Below are positions 46,629 through 57,201 of a DNA stretch of 64,000 bases, piece after piece (positions within the stretch are counted from its first letter, which is position 1; every line of letters begins with the position of its first letter). Made by a program: the position numbers and the translations under genes. The notes beneath the pieces are model-generated. The model saw only the letters and a list, made by a program, of their open reading frames with translations, searched no databases and had not been told where the DNA came from. The stretch covers positions 111,342,468 through 111,406,467 of the forward strand of contig CM043966.1 in the NCBI GenBank assembly GCA_014529385.2, written 5' to 3'. Origin of the DNA: Adiantum capillus-veneris (taxonomy: Eukaryota > Streptophyta > Polypodiopsida > Polypodiales > Pteridaceae).

Positions 46629-46636
46629 CCGACAAG
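46629..46636. repeat. hAT target-site duplication, right (CCGACAAG)
   Basis: Exact copy of 14,756-14,763, placed directly after the element end AAATCCCTG and directly before the LINE sequence TGGATAGACTC. Confidence 0.9.
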
Positions 46637-46637
46637 T

Positions 46638-49600
46638 GGATAGACTCAAGAATGTAACTGTGAGTACGGTTTCCTCTTTCAATGAAGAATATGGTTTTGT
46701 AATTGGGGGCAATATGGGTGGTGTAATGTATGAAGCGTGACCCACCGGATTTCTCCCAAGCCGTAATACATTGGCATTGTACAAAAGCTTCATTCACTTG
46801 GGAGTCAATTTGAAGCATCATGTACCAAGTGTAATGCATCCCATCTCCCAAACCACTTCTTTATGTCTTGCATCCACCATCTCGGGCTCAAGATCTTGCT
46901 TTTATGCATCTTTTGAACTTTTTTGCTTGTTTCCCATGCAATCTTAGGAAGTCAATGTGAGGGGTTTTGACGCATCTTTATCATGTATTCCACAACCCTT
47001 TCCATGCCCATAACCTCAATTGGAAGACATCCCGACTCAAGAATTAGGAGCATCTATGGTGTTTGTGTCTTCACTTAGAGAAAGTTTGTGAGAAAACGCT
47101 TTTGAACATTCTCAAACTCTTTTCACGTAGACCTTGAGATGCTCCCGCCCCACACTTCAACTCCATAAAGAAGAATCGGTGTCACCAATGCATCAAATAA
47201 TACTTCTTGAGAACCCAACACTTGATGTTTCCCGCATTACACATGTTCTCAAATGCATAATATGCTCTTTTTCCCGCTTCCAAATGATGCATAGCACATT
47301 CATGCCACTTGTGATTGGATGGAGCCTCAAGGCCAAGGTACTTAAAGCTCTCAACAACTCCAAGTGTCTCATTGTTGTACACAATGCATGGCTTCTCCTT
47401 ATGGTTAGTTTTCACACGCATAACCTTTGTCTTGGATTCGTTCACAATCAGCCCACTATGCAAGAAAAAGTTCTCAAGGACAACCATAAGCTTTTGTGCA
47501 TCTTCTAAAGTGTGTGCTAGAAGCACTATATCATCCACATACAACAAAATCATGATTACCGCATTGCAATTAGTGACCTCTTCAATGCCTTCTTCTTGCA
47601 TAAAGTCAAGTACCATTTGTTCCAATTGATCGATGCATAGATCAAAGAGAGTTGGTGAAAATGGACATCCTTGTTTAACCCTAATAGTGCTTACAAAAAT
47701 TTCTGAAATTTCTCTTCCCATGCGCAATTGGCGAATCACCTTCTCATAGATTTGAGAATCCGCAAGCATAAACTCACTTGGCACTTGGAGTTCTTCCATC
47801 CTTGTCCAAAAATTGTTACATGGAATCATATCAAAGGCTTTTTTAAAGTCCACAAAACAACAATTCAATCGCTTGCCTTTCAACCGACTTTCCTCCATGC
47901 GAACACGAAGAGTGACAAGATGATCAATGGTGCTATGGCATCGACGAGAACCCGCTTGTCCCTTTGTACGCTTGTCATCATCTTCAGCCAAATCACTCAA
48001 TTGCATCTCAATTATGCACCCAAAAAACTTTTCCATAAGAGACCCAATCATTATAGTTTGATAGTTGTTTACATTCTTTACATCCCCTCCTTTATGCAAA
48101 GGCTTAACCCAATTAGTACTCCAATCATAAGGCATACCATGTTGAAGTGCAAGGTTGAACATATCACACATCCACTCATGGATAAAATCTCCCGTCCATT
48201 TGATCATCTCCAGCTTGATACCTTGAAGATCTCCCGCTTTGCGAGTGGCCAACTTTTCAAGCCCACCGCATACATCCTCAATAGTAGAAAAAGAAGGAAT
48301 ACATTGAAGTGAATCATAAAATGGCATTTTCCAGCATTTACTTGCTCATATAATTGCCTACATTGTGTGTACATTTCCACAAGACTCAAGTTACCAAAAT
48401 TCTCAACCTGCTTGCCTCTCAAGTTTCTCCAAAATCTTCCACATGCATGTGCCTTTTCTTGGACTTGAAAAAGTGGTTGCTTTATTTCCCATCTTCTTCT
48501 CTTCTTTTGAATCAATGCCTTGTATGTATGCAAATGACTTTGATAGTTGTCTTTGTCCATAGTTGCATCAAGATTTATTAAGGACTTCCGGGCATCTTGA
48601 CATTCTTTATCAAACCACCTTTTGCGTGATCTATCTTTGTTGATACCATGGAGATACTTTATAGCAAAGCATTCTTCGGCACAAGAACAAATAACTTTCT
48701 TGAAAGCTTTTCATTTAGTTTCCAATGGTGCATCATAGTGAAGCTTCTTCATCCACAAATTTTACTGAACCATTTCAATGTACATTGGTGCCCATTTGAA
48801 ATCCATACATAGTGATAATTTCGCTTTCCTTTGGCTGAGATTATCATTCTTAGTTGCTTCTCCACATGAAATTTTACTACATAAGGTACGATAGTCAAAT
48901 TGCGGGGTCCATTGGCCAAAAATAAAACTCTTTATGCGATACACGATGGTTTTGGAGAGTAGCATATAGTCAATTACACTATCCTCATTATGTCTCCTAC
49001 ATGTAAATCCATTGGTTCCACTCCACAAAGATACACCATTCGCAATGAGCATACCCGTGCTATTACACGTGTGTACTAAAAGTAACCTTCCATAGTGATC
49101 CAGCTCTTTCTCATCCATTGAAGAATGATCATACAAGTGAACTTCCCCCATCTCCCTTGAAATGTATGGCATATCAAATTGTTGAGTATCATGTTGCAAT
49201 GTTTTTGTGCGAGTAGTCATATCCCCAAATACAATAACATCACCTTCACCTTTGAAATAAGCAATGTCCTTCTAAATCAAAAAATGGCTGATCTCTATCC
49301 ATGCAAGCATAAAAGGGAGAATCATGATGAAGAATGTAGCAACCGGCTACAAAAATGGGTGCTCTTTTTGGTGTCATAATTTTCAGCCATACATAACGTT
49401 TCTACTTGTCATCTTTCACAATTGATACAAAATCTTCCAATCTTTTCTTAACCATACATTGTACCCCTCCTTGTCCTCTTTGTTGCTTAAGATTCTTTGA
49501 CCACATCAATGAATGTACATTCTAATTGTCCAATCCGTTAATCCTTTGTGTATCATGCTCCCAAGTTTCAACAAGAAGAACAACATCGGCTTTGCTTGTT

Positions 49601-49660
49601 AGTTCATCAATGCCAACCCCCGCATTCCATTACAATTCCAAAAGCATATTTTCAATTGTA
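46638..49660 (-). pseudogene. LINE copy 2 ORF2: endonuclease and reverse transcriptase
   Basis: The endonuclease piece (49,220-48,762) has VSLWSGTNGFTCRRH and DSVIDYMLLSKTI. Upstream, FWNCNG keeps its Trp, but a ~10-base deletion shifts the frame. The RT piece (48,327-47,182, 381 codons) is complete for fingers and palm: WVKPLHKGGD, KGQAGSRRCHSTIDHLVTL, CFVDFKKAFDMI, VKQGCPFSPTLFDLCIDQL and the catalytic LLYVDDIVLL. Frameshifts lie near 48,330 and 47,190. The enzyme would nick target DNA and prime cDNA synthesis there. Confidence 0.85.
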
Positions 49661-49693
49661 ACTCGGTCTCATAGATCACACATCCCTATTTGC

Positions 49694-50635
49694 TCAAGGA
49701 ACTTGCCTCCTGCCTGGGCACATTTTCTTCATGAGATATCTCCTTGTTTTTCTATTCCTTTTCTCATATGCCTTGCGACGCATATTTTTTTGCTTAATAG
49801 TGCAATATTCATATACAAAACATTTTGTATCCCTCAAATAGATCCAAATATTATCAAGGATAATCTTTCGCTTGGTTTCATCCAGTATGGTGCATACAAT
49901 TGGCCGTTCTCCCGAGCGAGGAGCTCCTTGCTTCCCCACTCTATGTGCTCCATAGACCATAACTCCGGACACGCCAAAGTGGATTTTGAATAAATATTCA
50001 ATAACAATGGCAAGAGAAGGAGGTGTCTCTAGCTTCTCTTTGGGAATTCCACGAATAACAATGTTCTTGAAACGTTGCTCCCGTTCCTTCAACTCCTCCA
50101 CATCCACATTCTCAACATTCTTTGTTTGAGCCATATCTTGAATGAGTGAGGAATTAGCAACCACATTGCTACCACATACATCAGCCCAAGACTTGTTTGT
50201 GCACACATTTTTCATGTAACATACATCCCGGCTCATGGTGTCAAATTTCTCCTCTTTCAATACATGGTCATGTTCTACTTTCCTCATCCGCTCCTTCAAA
50301 GCATTCAAGTCCACAAGAGAGCATTTACATTCCTTGATTTCCTCTTCAAGTTGCATCAAACGTGTTGTTTTTATCTTAAGTGTCCTCTTGAGATTCTTAT
50401 TCTCAACCACAAGTACCTTTAGTGTGCCATTCTCCATTGCAAGTGCTCGTAAGTCTTTGCCTTGTTTGTTTACGGTCTCTTGCAATGATACCAAGTATGC
50501 CATGATCATGGTTTCCGATGTCCTTGGTTGGGTGGTTGTATTTCTATCTCCACACTTAGGAGATCGTGGATCATTTTCCACAATGGTTGTGGACCTTGTT
50601 GAATAAGAAGAACCCTTGCAAGTGCCAGAAGACAT
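49694..50635 (-). CDS. LINE copy 2 ORF1 protein
   Basis: The open frame of 313 codons begins MSSGTCKGSS and is homologous over most of its length to the ORF1 of copy 1: coiled coil at residues about 60-130, FKNIVIRGIPKEK, YGAHRVGKQG, ERPIVCTILDE. The C-terminus ends early and differently (CPGRRQVP), through a frameshift near 49,760, so it lacks the last basic residues of copy 1. Confidence 0.78.
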   Translation of the reverse strand: MSSGTCKGSSYSTRSTTIVENDPRSPKCGDRNTTTQPRTSETMIMAYLVSLQETVNKQGKDLRALAMENGTLKVLVVENKNLKRTLKIKTTRLMQLEEEIKECKCSLVDLNALKERMRKVEHDHVLKEEKFDTMSRDVCYMKNVCTNKSWADVCGSNVVANSSLIQDMAQTKNVENVDVEELKEREQRFKNIVIRGIPKEKLETPPSLAIVIEYLFKIHFGVSGVMVYGAHRVGKQGAPRSGERPIVCTILDETKRKIILDNIWIYLRDTKCFVYEYCTIKQKNMRRKAYEKRNRKTRRYLMKKMCPGRRQVP

Positions 50636-50861
50636 TGTATGTAAAATAAGAGCTGAGAGTCAATTTTCTTGAACCTGTTTACTTTGAAAATGCTATCACA
50701 AAAATTCCTTCCATACCTTTGAAAATTTATGTCTTTACATCAACGCTTCGAGGGCTTTGTGCTCTTCGATTGAGGTTATAGATCATCCAAATCGGAGTTT
50801 GGATGAAGAAGTCATGATCAAAAGAGTGAACTGTTGTCTACTAGGTCAAAAAATGGCTGCG

Positions 50862-50869
50862 TTTTTTTT

Positions 50870-50921
<52 letters not shown>

Positions 50922-51258
50922 TGGGAAAGAAGAAGAAGAAGAGATATTATAAAATTGTAGGTAACATCCCAAAACGTTTTGAAGGTCTATCCGACAAATC
51001 TTTAACTTAAAAGTTGTAGACAGAGACATGTGACATTGGAACAATCCTAAGAGACCTTATATATTGGTGCAAGATGAAAAATTGCATCCTTATGAGTACA
51101 CAGGGTCACTTGGTCGCACTTGAATCCATGACCCCAGTCACGGAGGTCAAGTATCAACCAACCAAGGTAGCTCCTTTGGAGAAGATGTGTAGAAACAAGT
51201 GCTAAACTTAAAGCATGTTACAAGAGATTTGAAAGATCTAACCAACAAATTCTGAACT

Positions 51259-51354
<96 letters not shown>

Positions 51355-52897
51355 AGAGAGAGAGAGTGAGAGCGAGAGAAGAGATTTATACAATCTTAAT
51401 CATTGGTGACCCTATGGTGTACATGAGTTTATGCAATGGTTTGTAGGTCCACCTTAATTTCTTTATTCTGTTGTGTTAATACGATCGAATAAATTCAGAA
51501 AGTATTGAATGTTTAAAAAAACTTAATATACATTAATGTAACATCCATTGTACATTGATATTTTATTTATTGAAGCATAGGTTTGTTTAATATACTAAAA
51601 GCCATGTTCATTTTTACCGTAGCAATGCGCGGGTCACATACTAGCTACATTTGAACAGGCTTGTCATTTCTTACATTCCGCAAAGGCTATCATTTTTCTT
51701 ACAATCTTACCCTTGACTTTTGCATTTTAAATTAGATGTTTTGCAATTTTTTTTTTGAAGTGAACTAGGGAGTGACACATGGAGGCTTCCTGCGAGAGCA
51801 GTGTTTGTAGAAGGTTTGCCTAAGATTAGAGGTTACGAGTCTAGATTAATTGGCCTCAAATTGTGTTAATGGGAATTAAAGCAGGTGAAATAGTCAAAAA
51901 ATGCTCTAAAATTGTAGATTTTAGAGACTAATAGTACTTTTAGTGTGCATCTTAATGGAAAGGAGATGTGCATTGTAGATACATCAACAAAGTGAAGGCC
52001 ATTTTGGCTACAAAAGGATAAGTGCCAAAATGGCCTTCACTTTGTTAAGCTATGCAACAGGATGGCTTCCTGTAAGCAATGTTTGTAGAAGGTTTGCCTA
52101 AGCTTACGGGTTGCGAGTCTAGATCAATTGGTCTCAAATCGTGTTAATAGGAACTAAAGCATGTAAAAATAGTCAAAAAATGCTATAAAATTTTAGATTT
52201 TAGAGACTATTAGTACTTTTAGTGTGCATCTTAATGGAAAGGAGATGTGCATTATAGATACATCAACAAAGTGAAGGCCATTTTGGCTAGAAAAGGACAG
52301 GTGCCAAAAGGTTCTTGACATCTTGGGTGAGAGAGAGAGAGAGGGGCGGAGGGGGGGAGGGAGGGCATTGCCAAGTCGAGGGAGACACACATCGCCGCTA
52401 TTTGTTGATACACTGGACTACAACCATCTTCTCACATCGACACTACACAAGGGTAGAAGGAGAGGGTTACATGATGTAGAGAATTCAAGAGTTTACATCA
52501 TTAGGAAAAGATTGGACCCCCTTGGGGCCATGTAAGGATTCCTAATTTTATGGGATTAAAGCTAATTTTGTAGGGGATGGAGGGAACAAAGACAATAAAT
52601 AGGGCTACTTTTGTAGCTCTCTCTTTAACTTCTCTCTAGATAGGAGAGGGGGGGAAAGTAGGGAATGAGGGTGGTAAAGTAGGAGGAAGAGGGGGGATAA
52701 AGTAGGAGACAGAGGGGAGTAAAAAGAGAGAGAGGAGTAAAATTAGAGAGAAGAACCATTCTCTCTCTACCTATCACCAAACAAAGAGAGCAAGTAGTTA
52801 TGACAAAATCCACTTTTCAGTTCGTGCATCAATTCACCCGAAAAAAAAGAACTTTTTATAAAATCTTCAAAATGGATCTTTTAAGCTTTCAAAAGGT

Positions 52898-52932
<35 letters not shown>

Positions 52933-53209
52933 GAAGAATCTAGCTTTTATAAGCTCCAAATCTAAAATTCCTTAGGTCCCTCTCTACATTAAGTCCAAGA
53001 ATAAATAGATAATGCCACATCATCAAAATGTCCATCTAATAAAGCCTAAAAATTGAAATTTTTAAAATTTAAAAATTTCCCTCCTTTGAGCTAAAAAATT
53101 GAACCTATATATGAAAAAATATATTTTTAAGTCTTTTTATCCCAAAAATTGTCTGTTTATCCCAAAAAGTATATCTTATTAAAATTTTTCCCAATCATAA
53201 CTTTTCACC
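50862..53209. other. Intergenic: microsatellites and small repeats, no gene
   Basis: The stretch contains a (GA)n run (50,873-50,916), an (AT)n run of about 90 bp (51,261-51,352), a ~280-bp-spaced direct repeat (51,783-52,306), a purine-rich run (52,328-52,366; 52,626-52,745) and another short (AT)n run (about 52,902-52,929). Open frames within it have low complexity or no features. Confidence 0.55.
51783..52306. repeat. Direct repeat pair with a perfect 23-bp inverted repeat
   Basis: Two ~240-bp copies begin GGCTTCCTG (51,784 and 52,064) and share AGAAGGTTTGCCTAAG, GTCTAGAT and GGAAAGGAGATGTGCATT. At the end of the first, AACAAAGTGAAGGCCATTTT (arm 51,986-52,008) pairs perfectly with 52,024-52,046 across a 15-base loop. 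The right arm is lost in the second copy. Confidence 0.7.
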
Positions 53210-56107
53210 ATGTCTCTTCGCGACATAACCAATGAATCACCTGCGCCGTCATCTACTAGGTCAACTAATGTCAGTCTGCGTCTACCGATCGAATTTGCTC
53301 CCACAAAAAAATGACGAGAAAGCATCTCAACCAGCATCCGTACGACGGTTTCGAGGAGAAACCAATGTTGACTTGTGGCTTGATGGAGGGTTGTATCCAA
53401 AATTTCCACTCGTGGGCTGTCATCCGACATTCCGTACACTCCCAAGCTTAACCAAATATGTGGGAGAAGGAGAACGTGGTCTTCTTGGGTATTGTAAGAG
53501 ATTGGACTCCAATCATGCAGGTGCGTCGGTATATTTCCAACAACAATGTCAAGTGCTACAAATTCATTCCACAAATCTCCAACAACAACTACATTCCACA
53601 GAGAAACAACTCAAAGATCTTAAAGAGGAGATGAAATCTACAGAAACAGAGGTAACTAAGCTACAGATTGCAATGATGCACCTAAAAGCCACTCCATTTG
53701 GCATGCGTGAGCGTAAGAGGGAGTTCTCTTCCATTGAAAACTTAGCCTCTAATTAAGGGGCACGTAAGAAGTGGATCACGGCAACCAGGTATTTTTTTTA
53801 ATTCACAGTGTTCATAACTCTCAAATAATTTCCATCAATTTGTAACTCGGTTCACCTTTTGAAATAGGACATATATACAAGATGTGTGTGGAAGTTTTAC
53901 ACAAGAGGACCGTTGCAATCTTCTCCTAGGATGCATCTCAAAGGAAGATATACTTTACAACATAGGTTGTGAAAAGGCCAAACACATGAAAGATGCCATC
54001 ACAAAGGAGATCCTAAAAAAGATCTCTAACCTTGTGTCTGAGGATGATGTCCAGAGAGCTTGTGATGAGGTTGGGATCAACACAAATACATACCATGCAC
54101 TTCATGGATTGATGAAAGATGCATTACGAGAGCAAGACATCACCGAGAATTTATTTCCTATTCCACATAGGGTCCGACATGCAAAAAAACCAAACAATGA
54201 TCTCGTTCGGGAATCCCTTGGCAAATACAAACACGTTGAAGGATCTTTGGTGTACTCTTCCACGAGTGCCAAGTCACGTGGTAATATAAAGGGAGGCAAT
54301 ACTATTCCTAATGGGGCAAAGTCTTTTAGTTATCATCAATTCAACAATATTTTTGTTGACTTGAAACGACTACAACGAGTTATGGTTAAATTTTATGCTT
54401 TGTCTCCACAAGGTAATACAAATTGTAATGTCATTTTTTATTTGTATTGAATATCATTTAGTATAACAATTCAATTCCTGTGTTGTTTTAGTACTTGGAG
54501 AAAAGCTCATATTTATTCTTCAGCTAGATGAATGTCAAATTGTCAAAGGACGGAGATTGGAACGTATGAGTATGACACTCATGAATGAGGCAATGTTTTT
54601 TGCAAAAGTCGATGCTATCGGTGATCATTCTCAGAAACCATCATTTAGTGTACAATCGGAAAAAGAAATATGGTGGCTAGGAGCTTTTGAAGTTCCGAAA
54701 GAAACTCATGAGGTGTTGACGTGGGTCTTCTCTATGATCCCGTGGATCACAGAGGTTATTAAGGCACAACTAGAGGGAGAAAAGCTAGCAGTAGATGGAG
54801 TAGGTACATTTGATGTTGAGTGGCACTTAGGAGGTGATCTAAAAACAATCAAATGTATACTTGGGTGTAAACAAGGTGCTTCATCACTTCTTCCTTGTCC
54901 ATATTGTGTACGAGGATACAAGGAGAGTACTCGTGTCTCCATGTCTTCAAAGAAAAATGTCAAGGGAAGTCAGGCAACAGGGTCAATGGAGGATGATGCA
55001 AGGGATTGGGTGTGCTCGGTGTTGAAGTGTCCTATCATGGAGGTCCCGAATCGGTCGAAAAAAGATAAAACATGGCATCCCATTTTCAATTTTCCACTTA
55101 CAAATGTACACTTTTTCACTTTGCATGTCTTTATGCGTATATTTGATCGCTTGTTAAAGCTTCACATAGAGTACGCTTTCACAATGAAACCACTTTCCAG
55201 ATCCGTGAAAGCCATTGGAATAGTTGAAACAATTCTAAATTTGATTGGATGTCATGGTGGCAATGTTTCTATCATCGGTGAGGTGGAAAATATGCATGAA
55301 GTGCCACAAAAAGTATCTATGAATGGTGTGAAAGCACGTAGGTTTTTCAAGAAACCAAAGATGCGAAAGGAGAGGGGTGAGGAGGATGCTCCATGGGAGC
55401 TATTGAAATCACTTTGCAAGGGTACGGCCGATCAAGATTCAAATCCCGTGCTTGTAAATCTACGTAGGCAAGTGTGGCACCACTTGGAGTTAGTGCGCCT
55501 TCAAATCATGTGGAAACCCCAAACCACGAGCGAGCAAAAAAATTTGTTCAAAGATCACATTTCGAATTTCACTAAAGCATTTGTGCAAGCGTGGGGAGAG
55601 AGCAATATCACACACTACATGGTAAGTTACTTTGTTCATTTCAAATTTTGATGCTATACATAAATATTTATTTGATCTAAGCATTTTTTCTTGATGCAGC
55701 ATATTTTGTATGCGCATGGAGCATTCTTTATGTCAAAACATGGTTCATTAGACATGTGGAGCACTCAAGGAATGGAAAAATCACATTATCGAGCCAAAGG
55801 TGTTTACTTTAAAAATACACGTCACGGTGGTGGAACTACGAGATCTAACTACATGAAGGAGATGTTTGATTGGTTCTTTCGTTGTTCTTTGGGGAGATGT
55901 CATGCCATAGAGCAAGCGCGAAAGTCAAGGAGGTTAGGAGACAATCTCGACTTACTGCTAAAGAGAAATGGAGAAACTCCACCGGACCCCTTAATCATGC
56001 TAGGTGGTGTGAAAATCGCCATAGAGTGGGCAAACGTTGGTTACCCAACATGTAAAACAAATGATGCTATGCAATGTAATGTTTATGTTTGTAGATGTCT
56101 TTGTTGA
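53210..56107 (+). pseudogene. Multi-exon transposase-like gene of unrecognised family
   Basis: Four exons can be joined by canonical introns: 53,210-53,788, 53,868-54,412, 54,492-55,621, 55,700-56,107. The ATG at 53,210 (MSLRDITNES) requires one frameshift in an A7 run (about 53,307); a TAA (53,754) breaks exon 1. Exon 1 has a long coiled coil (QQQLHSTEKQLKDLKEEM). Exon 3 starts VLGEKLIFILQLDECQIVKG and contains EWHLGGDLKTIKCILG and CPYCVRGY; exon 4 has HGAFFMSKHGSLDMWSTQGM followed by EKSHYRAKG. The spaced Asp, Asp and Glu, the CxxC and the HGSL..QG.EK..H signature recall large eukaryotic transposases of the KDZ/Zisupton kind, but I cannot confirm this. Exon 4 also has a basic alternative frame (to 56,055). 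Confidence 0.55.
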
Positions 56108-56275
56108 GTTGCATATAATACTTCTCCATTTATCCATTTTTTGTTTTTTATATTTTGATGATATTAAGAGTTTTTTTAAGTGGCCTGGTCAAGTGTGAAG
56201 AGACCTTTTTTAAAAAAAATAGAGGGCTTTTAGAGAAGAGGGAGTCTCATTTTTAATCTTGCCCCTTCTTACACC

Positions 56276-57165
56276 ATGGCACGCACAAAGCAAACAACAA
56301 GAAAATATCAACCTTTTTTTGCTCACCCTCACTCAACCGTCCAAGGTGCTCAAAAACCACCTTAGATATACGAACAAGAGCTCTTAGAAGAGATGGAGAG
56401 GGAATGGTCATGTGAAGAGAAACAAGATGGACAACCTTCACGCAAGAAGAAACGAGTAGTGACATCAGACACAGAAACCGAAACGAACAACGAAGCACAA
56501 AGCCCACCATGGAGCGGATAGGAGATCCCAAGAAATCATCGAGTTCCGGCTGGGAAGACATTGCCACGTGGCTTCGACGCTCTGTCGTCAGATCAGCCTA
56601 GAGGTGATCATGGGTTACTAAATAAAGAGGATTTTGAGGATGTAGATGACGAGCCAGTTGGAGCGCAGGGTGGAGTTGAAGAGCCAGTCGGAGCACATGG
56701 TGGCCTTGAAGATGCGCAAGCTCCTCCTCGCAAGACCTCCTATAGAAAGAAAAAGTTTTTCAAGGTTCGCCCTCGCAAGGCCCATGTCCCAGATCCTACC
56801 ATCCCTCAACAACGGGCCCCTACTGTGAAGCGATGCATTCCAAAGGCTTTGCAAGAGATTCGCCACTATCAAAAAACTTCAGACCTTCTCATCCGCAAGG
56901 CACTGAGGCGGTCCGGGGCGGGCAACAAGAAGAGCAACCTCTAGACACCCTTCAAGACTCCCGTGCTGCTCAATGGGGCTGGGGCACAACACAACACAAA
57001 CCAAAACAACGAACCCACAGCCAAATCCCAACTACACAAGGGGCACCACCTAGTTTAAGAGCGAACTAGGACGCAAAAGAGGAGAATCGTTAGAGCAACC
57101 CACAAACAAGCAAGGAATTTACACTAACCCTAACACCAATGGAACACTCTCACACACTAAAACAC

Positions 57166-57201
<36 letters not shown>

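Larger units (their letters stand above)
46637..50861 (-). mobile_element. LINE copy 2, main part
   Basis: This is the 5' and middle part of the LINE whose 3' end is at 14,361-14,763. It is homologous to copy 1 throughout, including the 5' UTR up to AAAATGGCTGC (50,861), after which a T run and a (GA)n tract (50,873-50,916) begin. It retains the RT segment deleted in copy 1. ORF1 is complete except near its 3' end; ORF2 is broken into several frames. Confidence 0.88.

Noticed and set aside
54706-54963. Minus-strand frames across exon 3 of the transposase-like gene, and similar shadows of other genes
   Set aside because: They lie opposite well-supported coding exons and have no motifs.
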